26,368 nucleotides of DNA from Paramecium sonneborni (Eukaryota > Ciliophora > Oligohymenophorea > Peniculida > Parameciidae). Position 1 is the stretch's first letter. Each line of letters starts with the position of its first letter. Positions 11,801 through 21,418 of the stretch are shown piece after piece. The translations under genes were made by a program, and so were the position numbers. The stretch lies in NCBI GenBank assembly GCA_905182985.1, contig CAJJDN010000326.1:1-26368 (forward strand). Direction: 5' to 3'. Under the pieces are notes generated by a model that saw only the letters and a program-made list of their open reading frames with translations, was not told the origin of the DNA and did not search any database.

Positions 11801-14800
11801 AAAATGCAATAATATTTGTTTCTGACATTACGATTATGAACTTATTTGGAGAAGCCGTGCTCCTAAGCTTAGATTAAGGGGATGCCATTTTAAGTTAAAT
11901 CAAAATTTTGAATGGATCTGGTTTAAACTAACAATTAATTCAGATGAGACCAAATAATAGTAACAATTTATGATATTTTTTAGATCAAAATACAACTATT
12001 TAAATAAATGGAATTTTCATTGAAAATATATCATAATTTGATGAACCTTTGAAATAATGCCAACTCTTTTATACAGTAATAAAGATGACAAAAAAAAATA
12101 TGTAATGCTAAGTGAACAACTAAAAACTAATAAATGAAGTTATAAGTGATAAATATGAAGATAATAGTGAACAAATAAAATGCATGTACTAATCTCTTCT
12201 TTCCTAAGCATAAGATAATAATTAAGGTATAATAAAGATAGTCTTGAATAAGGATTCAGATTTAATATAAATATCAGAAATTAGATTAATCAATAACAAT
12301 TACCTTGATTCATTAAGCGGACTTATATTTATTTAATTGTAAAAGTTTGGATCAGAAATTTTTTAAATATAATTAAAATAAATAATTATTAATCACAATG
12401 AATGTGGTAAGGTGGGATGTATATATATAAATTCTAAAATTTTTGATGAAAATTAAATATATCCTTAAAATGAAAATAGGTTATTGACTTAAAATTACGA
12501 AAAGATTTTGCAATAACTCAAGCATGATATTAAGATTATAAATTATGAATGCTTAGGAAATGTTGCTAATTTTGGGACTTGTTTATTTTCTAATTTTTCG
12601 AATATAAAATTAAAGCAATCCATATTTTTTAATAATACAGCGAAAAATGCAGGAGGAACAATTTATTTCATTGGAAAGGAATATAAATTATTTCTAATTA
12701 ATTGCTAAATATTCTTTAATTAGGCTAAAGTAGCAGGGGCTATATATTTTGATGATAGCATATCTCAAGATATAAATAAATCTTAAACGATTTTATAGGA
12801 TAATAGAGCTTAATAGTTTGGTTAGAATATTTTTCAAGCTCCAGTGCATTTATCATTAACCTTAGATAATTACTAAACCATTTTACCAACTTTTAAAGTC
12901 TAAGAAAGCGTAAACTTCTTAAAAGAATAAATAGGCTATTCTGCTAATAAATAAAATACAATATTTCTACCTAGTGGCAGTTCTATTTATTTGTATAAAA
13001 AATATGACCCATTATTAGAGATATTGGAAGAAGCAAATTTAACATTTAGAATAGTGGCATTAGACAATTAATTTTAGTAAATTAAGAATTTAATAAATAC
13101 TGAATGTTAGATTTAAACCCAACTTTACAATTTGGCTTTACACACTTCTGAATAAATACTAAATAATGCTTCTATATCTTAAAATTCTGTTCCTTTTAAT
13201 ACAACAACAATGGATTATAATTTTGATAGTATGGTTATAAACTTTGATAGTGAGAATACTGGAAAGTATATTTTACAACTAATAATTACTTGTGATAGCA
13301 TTAAAATTCCTTAATACGATGAAACTAATTAGATAATAAATAAATTTCATAACAACTATCAACTTATAATCAATATAAATACATTAAAATGCAGAGTTGG
13401 ACAAATAAGATCGATGAATGGCAAAGCTTGTTTTGAGTGTGATTATCTTTCAGATTAATACTCAATTACAAATGATTCTAATAAATGCAGCATAAGAGAT
13501 GAGTAGACTACCTAAAGTGTCACATCATTTTAGTTGAATTTAAAATAGGTACATAATTCAATAAATGTAATTTTAGGGATTTTGGAGACCTTATTTTGAT
13601 AATAATAATATTGAGGAATGTTATAATTTGTAGAAGAATTGTTTAGGAGGATGGTAATATGGAGATAATTCTTGCTACTTAGGCCATTTTGGAGCTATGT
13701 GTGAATTATGTGATGTAGAAAATATAAGAGGAGATGGCCATTTTTCAAATGCTTAATCCTATTCTTGTGGGTCATGTGATGATATTAAATACAACATAGC
13801 TTAAATCATTGGATTTAGTATTTGGTATTAAACTTTTTTATTATTAAAGGACTTTATTTACCATCATACTTAGTGTAAAAGGAGCGATAACTTTAAATAA
13901 TTCATTTTTGGAATCTCCTTATCTAATAAAACTCTTAACAAACTATTTATAAATAATCAGTTCTTTAACTTCATTTAAATTAAGTTTACCAGTTAATTTC
14001 TTTTATTTTTTAAATGGAGTCGGGAATCCATTATAAACAGTTTCGTACTCTTTGGATTGTCAATTAAGTAAATTATCATAACATAAATAGTTTAAATGAC
14101 TTCTCTTGAAATTCATTATAGTAGATTGATCTGGTAGCTCTTGCTTCCATGCATCTATTTTTCTATTTTGGCTATCATATACATGATCTTAATATTTACT
14201 AAGTACATTAAACACAGAGCACCTATAATCATGACTGCTCTAATCTACATGTATATTTATTTTTAGCCAAATTTAATGGGTTCATTTATATCTATGGTTT
14301 CAACTCGAACCATAGCCAATGTTCCATGGATTTAAGCGTATGTTGCTTATCGATTTGATACTCTTCTACATAGAAAATGGGTTTTATTATTTTGTATTCC
14401 ATTTTTGTCCTTATTTGGAGTCGTAATACCTTTTATATTGCTTGTTTGTTTAATTAGAAACAAAGATAAACTTTAACACAAAAGAGGCAAAAGTTTATTT
14501 GGATATCTTTATTATGAATATAAACTTTAAGCTTATTTTTGGGAAATTATTAAGATTATCACCAAAGAATTGCTTATTCTCTTTCTTGTATTTTATGAAG
14601 ATTTTATTATAATAAAAGGCTCTTTTATATTTTTCTTACTTTTATGTTATTGGTCTTTAAACCTTTAATATTCCCCATTTAGAACTTTAAGATTGAACTT
14701 ATTAGATTATCAATCTTCGATAGTTTGTGGAGTTTCAATGATACTAGGAATATGTTTAAATGTAGATCAAAAATCTTAAGTATAAAATATATCCCCTATT

Positions 14801-15153
14801 TTATTTTCTGCTCTGATTATTATCAATATATTTATGCTTGTTAGGATGTTATATTACATATTTAATGCTTACTCAATAGAAATGGAAAACAGTTTAGATA
14901 TTATTAAATCCAAGATTTTATCATCTTTGCCAAAATCACTAAAAATGAATAAATAATGCCAAAGATTTTTTAAGACAAAAGCTGAAACTCGTCAAAGAGT
15001 GAAAGCTAACATTTAGAGACTTAAATCAGCTTTATAAAAACATCTAAGCTAATCAAAAAATACAAGAATAATTATAGTCAACCCTTTAACCTAACTTAAA
15101 AGTTATTCATCAACAAATGTATATAATTTCTATATTTATAGAAAAAGACTTGA
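5815..15153 (+). CDS. giant cysteine-rich, beta-helix, multi-pass surface protein
   Basis: Five predicted mini-introns leave about 3,070 codons. The chosen start gives a signal peptide (MIFLFVVLILLISEC); an in-frame ATG at 5773 is possible. Residues 20-480 are beta-rich and aromatic. Residues 484-1125 carry dense CxxC and CxxCxxxC motifs (for example CYKNCKNC, CELCSSECLSC), like furin/growth-factor-receptor cysteine-rich repeats. Residues about 1210-2400 are an Asn/Ile-rich repetitive region of short strands, as in parallel beta-helix (pectin-lyase-like) folds. A last Cys cluster lies near 2500-2620. Residues 2626-2987 hold about eight hydrophobic segments, then a basic tail. Large ciliate surface proteins with this layout are known, but ligand and role are not. 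It is probably at the plasma membrane with a large extracellular part. Exon lengths of 864, 848, 4382, 1565, 1542 and 12 nt keep one frame throughout, supporting the model. Without the last intron the frame would run to TGA 15509-15511. Confidence 0.8.
6679..6700 (+). other. intron 1 (22 nt) of the surface-protein gene
   Basis: It begins GTATTT and ends TTTTAAG. It contains an in-frame TGA, and its removal joins GAA to GCT TAT in phase 0, restoring a long open frame. AAG is a less usual acceptor than TAG. Confidence 0.75.
7549..7577 (+). other. intron 2 (29 nt) of the surface-protein gene
   Basis: It begins GTAATAG and ends AAATTAG. Splicing completes a Cys codon (TG|C) and yields a typical C-x-x-C spacing with the preceding Cys, which supports the call. 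Confidence 0.8.
11960..11983 (+). other. intron 3 (24 nt, multiple of three, contains TGA)
   Basis: It begins GTAACAA and ends TTTTTAG. Retention would not shift the frame but would bring a TGA at 11971-11973 into frame. Removal gives AAT AAT AAT CAA. This matches the known excess of stop-containing 3n introns in Paramecium. Confidence 0.85.
13549..13576 (+). other. intron 4 (28 nt) of the surface-protein gene
   Basis: It begins GTACATAA and ends ATTTTAG, in phase 0 after a TAG (Gln) codon. It moves the frame into the exon that codes for the last Cys cluster and the membrane segments. Confidence 0.8.
15119..15141 (+). other. intron 5 (23 nt), decides the stop codon
   Basis: It begins GTATATAA and ends TTTATAG, in phase 0. 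Removal gives three more codons and then TGA 15151-15153. Retention would add about 120 unconserved-looking residues that overlap a minus-strand gene remnant, so splicing is preferred. Confidence 0.6.
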
Positions 15154-15380
15154 ATTATCATTAATAGTATTGAGCTAAAATGAGTATTTTTTATTTAAAA
15201 AAAATCATAATCATAATCTTTCTAATGTTTTTTTATAAGAAACTGTAGAATTGTATGGTTTATATATTTTTTTTATCTTTTCTCTATTGAAAATATAATT
15301 TAAATTTGTAACTATATTAGAAATTAATTATAAATAAAGAAAAAAAACCTTTTAGAAATTAGAATTGAGTTTTTTAATAC

Positions 15381-15740
15381 TCACTAATTCAATATAGCCA
15401 ATAAACCTACCCATTTTTTATGCAATTCTTTACACGAGCAATTCAAAGTTTGTGGAATACAAGAATAATAATAAATATCTTCACACAAATGAATAAACTC
15501 AAAATATTTGATAAAGTGAATTCTTATTACTTTATTGCAATTTAAAATAACTGTTGAACTTTTTTTTGACATTAGATATTTCTTTTCATTTTCTTTATAA
15601 AATTTTTAGTTATTTAATACTTTTTGTAAAAAAGGTAAAGAATTTTTTCAATAAGTGACCTTGAAAATTAAAACATATTAACTTCAAGACTGGGTTATTG
15701 TAATATTTAAATTATTTGTTATAGAAGGAAATATATTTTT
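15381..15740 (-). pseudogene. unrecognised decayed gene, minus strand
   Basis: The intact last part runs from just after a TGA at 15650-15648, through an ATG at 15572, to the stop at 15383-15381. It includes a Cys-bearing stretch (HLCEDIYYYSCIPQTLNCSC) and ends near KKWVGLLAILNQ. Upstream, the segment NNPVLKLICFNFQGHLLKKF (about 15700-15640) reads in a neighbouring frame. The change falls at the A/T run 15642-15647. I do not recognise the family. It lies convergent to the giant surface-protein gene, about 230 bases from its predicted stop. It may be the 3' end of the longer minus-strand remnants to its right. Confidence 0.35.
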
Positions 15741-15839
15741 TTTAATATTTCTTCTTGGTTTAGTTTCAATTTTATGTTTATACTTTAACTATTTAATTGC
15801 CTATTTATTTAAAATAATTAAAAGAAAATAAGATCTTGA

Positions 15840-16800
15840 GTTGCTAAATTTCATATTAAGACCATTCTGCATTTAATAAAATAATTTTAAATGTCAATTT
15901 TGCATATCAATTTTTTTCAAGCATCAGATGGAGGAATCTAATAAATTTTAGAAGCATCTTCCTTAACACTTACTACATACCATTAGTAATTAATTAATAA
16001 TAATCCACTCTTGCTGTCCTGAATCTAAAAGATAATTAATCTCAACCACAAGCCCTTATTTTTGAATCAATATTTCCTCAGTCATAAGAATTTTTTTGTT
16101 TTAATCTTCTGCTAAGGCATGATTTTTAATTTCCTATTTGGATTATTCCATGATATTTTTATTTTTTAAACATGTACACTTTATTTTCAAACTTACTTTT
16201 ATTTTAATTGGTTCTTTGTATATTTTATTTGATCTTAGATCTTTTATTCTCTCGACATTCCATAAAGTTATAGAATTAGCTTAATCGTAAACCTCCACTA
16301 TTAGAAGAAAATCACCTTTTGGAGATAAGACATTACAGTTACATTTGTCTAAATTTAATTTTTAGTCAATTATCCTCTATAAATTAAATTCTGATGAATT
16401 ATATAATTAATAAAGCTTTAGCTCTTATTAATCTATACTCTAAACTTTTAAAGGAATCAATTATTATTACCTTAACTAAATTCAAACTTTAAGAGTTTAA
16501 AAAGGATTATATTTTTTTCTCCATACTTTTCAACATCATTTTAGGAAGTTATCGAATTTCCGCCCAATTAGTAGACAATCCTTTTTGAAATTGTTTTTCT
16601 CGCCCATAAATTATCAATAAAATAAAATAAAACATATCTTAAATGTATTGCTTCCTTAATATTAAATTAATGAAAAGTTTTCAGAGATAGGAATTCTAGT
16701 TATTTTGTTTATATACTGAAATTCTTTGATTTTCACAATCTTTCTTTTATAAATTTAACTTATATTTAAAGACATCAGAGTTTGATGTTATGCGATTACT
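15840..16800 (-). pseudogene. decayed gene with WD-repeat-like segment, minus strand
   Basis: Protein-like blocks in changing frames run right to left. One near 16790-16690 includes KDCENQRISVYKQ. One near 16640-16500 includes GREKQFQKGLSTNWAEIR. One near 16420-16230 includes LSPKGDFLLIVEVYDQ then ITLWNVERIKD, which resembles a WD40 blade (S-P-x-G, then hydrophobic-WNV). One near 16090-15900 includes LLDSGQQEWIIIN, followed after a frame change by EDASKIYQIPPSDA. In-frame TGAs and one-base shifts separate the blocks. The WD assignment rests on one blade only and is tentative. It could be a separate gene or the downstream part of the neighbour at 16775-17482. Confidence 0.35.
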
Positions 16801-17482
16801 AATTCTATTAATTTTAATAAACTATTAAATTTAATTGATATTTTAAAAGTTAAGATTCACATTCTTGCTTATTAAATCTTTTTAGATTAACTAATTATTT
16901 GCAAGACTTTTGTAAAATTAAGTAATCAATTTAAACAAGTATTTTTTCTTCAGCTTTGATACCTTCAATTTAAACAGTTTCTCCAGTTACAGGATCGTAT
17001 GAAGTTTGCAATAAAATAATTCTTCTTCCACTTGCTTAAATAGATGATAATATAGAAGTAACTCGAATAGTGACTGCTTGCCATAAAATTTCTCTTAATT
17101 AGATTATAACTTATCCTTTAGTTTCATTTATTAATATTAATTGGTGTTGCTTTCTTATACAATCCATTTACAGTGTATTGCTCAATCAATTTCTAAATAT
17201 TCTCTTTCTTGATTAAAATTTCTTCGAAACATTTTAAAATACCATATGATTAAGACTTTTCAATATTATAGATTAGTGCTTAAACTAATATATTATCTTA
17301 ATACCCTAAGAAGAATCTCATTTTTTTCATTTCTTTGAGTTTTTTGAAACTGTGATAAAACAATCTAATGCTTTTTATACATTTTCCAACTATTTTAAAT
17401 TAATAGAGGGAGACTTTTAACAGATTTAAGCTTAGTGTTCATAAAATATAAATAAAATAAATTTGACATAATTATGTCTCAT
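16775..17482 (-). pseudogene. frameshifted gene of unknown family
   Basis: Three open blocks tile end to end. The first runs from ATG 17482 to TGA 17329-17327 (51 codons; contains EHQAQICQKSPSINLKQLEN). The second runs from ATG 17330 to TGA 17126-17124 (68 codons; contains GYQDNILVQALIYNIEKSQ). The third runs from 17128 to TGA 16777-16775 (117 codons; contains ASGRRIILLQTSYDPVTGET and EGIKAEEKILVQID). Both frame changes sit in short A runs (reading minus), and one A more at the first and one less at the second would join all three. The text looks conserved, helical and intracellular, without membrane segments. Sequence upstream to about 17545 may also belong. I do not recognise the family. 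The order and spacing of blocks argue for one gene damaged recently, or for consensus errors. Confidence 0.5.
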
Positions 17483-17593
17483 TACAACAAAATAATTTTG
17501 TAGAAAAATATGTAACCAAAAATCGCCTATTTAATTAGTTGTTTAGCCATTATTAATAATTATGATAAACTAAAATCACTTTTCATAATATTT

Positions 17594-18789
17594 TCATTTG
17601 ATCACTTGATTTAATATCTCTACTTTAGATTTACTAAAAAATGTACTCATGGATACAAATCTTTGGATGTATCAATAGTGACAGTTTAATAATAAATAGA
17701 TATTGATACGAATGATTCATTTATGGATTACTTTGTCCATTTCACGTACTTCTTTTCAATATCCACTTCAACTATTAGGATATCATTAGTTGAAAATTTA
17801 AATGATATATATTTACTATTTTTATCTGGTTAATCATGATTATAACATTAACCACCATTTGCTATATTATATGTTCTTTTTTGAACTATTAATATCATCA
17901 ATATACCCTCCTCCAACATTAAAACAACTCTCATATTTGTAATTCTTCACAATATCCCTAAAACCAATTCCAATCATAATATAAAAAAGTTAAATAATTT
18001 TAACAGCAAATTAGATCACACCAGTCTTAGGAATCATTTAATCACACATACCACAATAAAAAAAACCATCTGCTGAATTATTCTCAATAACTTTTCCTTT
18101 CTAAGTTACTGAATAACTACTATGCTTATAAGTTGTTGAGAATGTCAGTTATTAAGAGAATTACCATTTCTAATTGGGATTAAGCTAATCTTATAAAATA
18201 TTTTCAGATTGAATCAGAGGCTAAGATTTAAACTCTTACTTAATTATTAATGGCTGAATCTCCTGTAATTCTTTCTTGAACTTTTAGATAAGCATTTAAA
18301 ACTCTTAGGCCCAGCTATTCTTGGTCTGTTCTAATTTCATCATATATGAATTCCTCTCATCATTTAAATCGTTTAATATGGTTCCAATAATAATTTAGAC
18401 TAATTTCTCTAAGTCAGCATATGATATGAAGATTCTGCTAGATTTGTACCTTGGTTGATAATATTAAAGTATTCTTGTTCAATTGAATCATAAACTTATT
18501 TGATTGATTCAGATAATTCTTCCCAAATTTTCTTCAGCATATTCTCTGTTTGAAAGAGCACTGATTTGAAATTCATTCTCTACTTGGTTAACTCAGATGT
18601 GTCATCAAACTTGGATTCTTTAAATTTATCGATAATCATTTCTTGAAATTTCTTTTTCACAACAGTTTGTTTGGCACTCACGTTATGTTCATAAAGGCAT
18701 TCAACACAAAGTTTCCTTTAATATTAATATTTGTGAGGAGCTATACATATCATGGTTATTGGATTTTGTAAATGATAGGTGCAATTCAT
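17594..18789 (-). pseudogene. B-box / coiled-coil / SPRY protein gene, broken
   Basis: ATG is at 18789-18787 and the last stop at 17596-17594. The N-terminus MNCTYHLQNPITMICIAPHK and then LCVECLYEH has Cys/His spacing of a B-box zinc finger. A Lys/Glu/Gln-rich helical stretch follows. The second half (GKVIENNSADGF, IGIGFRDIVKN, CYNHDQPDKN, VDIEKKYVKWTKQ, IDTSKDLYP) matches SPRY-type domains common in Paramecium. Family members are TRIM-like scaffolds that bind other proteins. Lesions: a 5-bp tandem duplication at 18419-18428; a +1 shift near an A6 run (minus strand) at about 17880; an in-frame TGA at 17649-17647 where Cys is usual; and a shift in the T6 run at about 17635-17640. A 21-nt intron-like stretch (17886-17906) does not repair the frame. 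The first 31 bases (18789 down to 18759) recur at 19945-19915, beside the N. Confidence 0.65.
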
Positions 18790-19184
18790 AACTTTTTTAA
18801 AAATATATTAAATTTCTATTACTTTTATATTAAGCTTTATATCCTGACCCAAAAATATCTTATTTATTAATGTTAAGTTTGAGCAAAAATTTTTTGAAGA
18901 TTTGGATTTGATTGTAAATGAGGTGAAATTAACAAATTTTAAATCAAACAAACTTTTGGTTAATATGAATCTTTAAGAATATAGAATAAATATAAATTTA
19001 AATTTTGAAAAATTACATAATTAACAATCGATATATTTAATTAAAGCCTTGCTTTATTATATACCTATTTTTGTTCTTAATCACAATATATATAATTTCT
19101 CATCATTTCTATTCTGATTGCTTTAAAAAAGTAGTAAGTATATTTCAGAAATTCTTCATAAGTTATTAATATTGGAAAATGTTA
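18758..19184 (+). repeat. 427-bp direct repeat, copy 1
   Basis: By eye this segment matches 19914-20340 base for base (offset 1156). It covers the start codon of the SPRY-type gene (minus strand), the spacer and the first part of the plus-strand remnant 18863-19798. After GAAAATGTTA the two copies diverge completely. Confidence 0.9.
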
Positions 19185-19798
19185 AATCTTATTGGGTATT
19201 TCTGGATTTACTTTTTTCAAAGAGATCAGTTAAGTTCATTTCAAACTTACGATCAAATTTTCCAATTACAATTTTCGATAAATTGATGTGTTAGACAATT
19301 ATTCGAGATGGCTTTTAGGGATGTCAACATTAAGTGTAATTTTTAAATCTTATCTTAAGATAATTTGGTAATTGAGGTTTTTTAAGAGAAGAGAATTAGC
19401 TTTTTTTGAATATTAATCTAGTTAGTTGAAAGAACTTTTGTAAACCTATTCACCAATAATGTGATTTGAATGACATAGGGAAAAAAGTGACTTTTTAGAA
19501 TCTTTATTTGAAATTATTAATAAAAGTAAACTTTTATATTGTTAAACTAACTAAATTATCATTAACAATTATTATTGCGAATCATTAAATTCCAAAATTT
19601 GATTCAGACATCAATTGTTTTACGATTTTATTGTTTTTTATTTTTTTCTAAATATTAATTATTCATCTGATTATATTTTTGGATTGGGCTTAAAATATGT
19701 ATTTACTAATCATCATAATTATTTCACCATAAGACATAGTTTAGATTGCGCAACTTAAATGGCATTAAATTTAATTCTGTCTAAAATTAATATTATGA
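18863..19798 (+). pseudogene. unrecognised decayed gene with in-frame TGAs
   Basis: One frame reads as convincing protein across the whole stretch (segments such as KFEQKFFEDLDLIVNEVKL, SKYISEILHKLLILENVKSY, FDKLMCQTIIRDGFQ). It is interrupted by TGA at 19115-19117, 19373-19375, 19427-19429 and 19796-19798. Distances between them are all multiples of three, so substitutions rather than shifts seem to be the main damage in this frame. The other two frames are also partly open, which is common at this base composition, so parts may instead shift frame. The leucine-rich helical pattern suggests a helical-repeat protein, but I cannot name the family. It is divergent from the SPRY-type gene, with about 70 bases between them. 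No clear start codon was found. Confidence 0.4.
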
Positions 19799-19912
19799 GC
19801 GTCATAAATATGAGAGTTGAATAAATTGAGATTAGGATTATTAAAACTTGATTTTACTATTAGTAATATCAGTTTAAAATTAAATTAAATTATAGATCAA
19901 AAATTTGTTTAA

Positions 19913-19913
19913 N
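19913..19913. other. assembly ambiguity (single N)
   Basis: This is the only non-ACGT base in the window. It is immediately followed by the second copy of the 427-bp repeat, which suggests a join between two contigs rather than a true single unknown base. Confidence 0.9.
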
Positions 19914-20340
19914 ATTGGATTTTGTAAATGATAGGTGCAATTCATAACTTTTTTAAAAATATATTAAATTTCTATTACTTTTATATTAAGCTTTATATCC
20001 TGACCCAAAAATATCTTATTTATTAATGTTAAGTTTGAGCAAAAATTTTTTGAAGATTTGGATTTGATTGTAAATGAGGTGAAATTAACAAATTTTAAAT
20101 CAAACAAACTTTTGGTTAATATGAATCTTTAAGAATATAGAATAAATATAAATTTAAATTTTGAAAAATTACATAATTAACAATCGATATATTTAATTAA
20201 AGCCTTGCTTTATTATATACCTATTTTTGTTCTTAATCACAATATATATAATTTCTCATCATTTCTATTCTGATTGCTTTAAAAAAGTAGTAAGTATATT
20301 TCAGAAATTCTTCATAAGTTATTAATATTGGAAAATGTTA
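19914..20340 (+). repeat. 427-bp direct repeat, copy 2
   Basis: It appears identical to 18758-19184. On the minus strand it holds the first codons of a second SPRY-type gene copy (ATG at 19945-19943), cut off by the N. On the plus strand it holds a second copy of the remnant's front part. That frame passes a TGA at 20271-20273 and then continues beyond the repeat into a different tail (VIALNKNNYNLD and an Asp-Asn repeat). Confidence 0.9.
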
Positions 20341-20377
20341 TTGCGCTTAATAAAAATAATTATAATTTAGATATAAT

Positions 20378-20423
20378 TAATAATAATGATAATAATAATG
20401 ATAATAATAATGATAATAATAAT
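20378..20423 (+). repeat. GATAATAATAAT microsatellite
   Basis: The 12-base unit GATAATAATAAT is repeated about three and a half times. In the frame that runs out of repeat copy 2 it codes for Asp-Asn-Asn-Asn repeats followed by a short Thr/Asn-rich stretch. It may be a low-complexity linker in a gene or simple non-coding slippage. Confidence 0.7.
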
Positions 20424-20646
20424 CAAACAAATGCAAATTCTAATATTACAACACCAACTTAAACTGTTGATTTCGGGTATAAGATACAAACTATTATGTA
20501 TATATATTTTATTTCTAATTAATTTATTAATTGTTAAAAGTTAAATTATATTATTATTTCATTATTATTTGTATTTTATTACATCATTTAAATAATTATT
20601 AAATTAAATATGGGAGATTATTTCACATATGAATTAAAATTAAATC

Positions 20647-21393
20647 ATGTTAATAATAAGTATAAGATTGTTCAGACAATTTAGATTTTGCTCATCATTA
20701 GAGGATATTACAAAAAAATAAGCTGGATGGTCAGCCATTGCAAAGTAAAAAACATAATAGTAATTTAACAATTAATATTAAGAAAATAAATTTATTTAGA
20801 ATAAAAATTATCATAAGACCAAAAACTAAGAGTAATAACTGTAGCAGATACTTGTTGTGAATTGGATCTCTTTGAATTTTAGTGTTTCCTGAGTTTATTG
20901 AATAAAAATCATTATAAGGCTTAAGGAATGGATCTATTTGATATTGATTCTAATTGGCCTGTAATCGAATAAAATGAAGTACCAACTGGGCCTCCAAAAG
21001 AAAAAGAATTTAATTTTATTAGCCTGATTTCTTAGTCGGTAATTAAGCAGTGTTGCTACTACTTGAAATGATGCTCCTAATTATGAAGAAAGGAAAGCAG
21101 ATGCTGCGCCTAAAGCTGAAGTATAAGTATTTAAATATTAAAAAAAATAAGGAAAAAAAAATTATGGTATAGAATTAAATGCTATTGATCCAGCATTAAA
21201 ATTAAGAAAATTTAAAGAAGTTAGGTATTTAATATAAATTAATATAGATAATTACTCAATTTAGGATTGAAAGAAGCTAAAGATTTAATTGAGAAATCAC
21301 CCAGCCAATTTAGATAAACAAATACCAAAAGAAAAAGCTAATAAATTAAAAAAAAAGTTAACACCAGCTGGATGTACAATAAATTTGAAGTGA
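20647..21393 (+). pseudogene. mitochondrial ribosomal protein bL12m, frameshifted
   Basis: The protein would form the L7/L12 stalk of the mitochondrial ribosome and bind translation factors. The start MLIISIRLFRQFRFCSS fits a mitochondrial targeting peptide. ELDLFEFQCFLSLL matches the N-terminal dimerisation helix. KFKEVRQLLNLGLKEAKDLI and LTPAGCTINLK (stop 21391-21393) match the C-terminal domain. A 23-nt intron is predicted at 21225-21247. The frame is broken at least five times: an A short at 20821-20825, shifts between 21005 and 21055 (one an apparent GT duplication), TGA at 21064-21066, and an extra C near 21299-21302. The key motifs are nonetheless conserved. It is either a pseudogene of a duplicated gene or an error-rich consensus of a live one. 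Its stop lies 25 bases from the convergent kinase stop. Confidence 0.7.
21225..21247 (+). other. intron (23 nt) in the bL12-like gene
   Basis: It begins GTATTTAA and ends AATATAG. Splicing joins GTT AG|A TAA TTA, giving EVRQLLNLGLKEAKD, the expected L12 core. Confidence 0.8.
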
Positions 21394-21418
21394 TTATCCC
21401 CAATATAAAAAAATAATT

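Noticed and set aside
17647..17649. TGA at a usual Cys position as a selenocysteine codon
   Set aside because: Other breaks lie in the same gene and the SPRY family has no selenoproteins that I know of; a nonsense change is simpler.
17886..17906. Possible 21-nt intron in the SPRY-type gene
   Set aside because: It has good ends on the minus strand (GTATATT..AATAG), but removal does not change the frame and so does not repair the break; it may be exonic.
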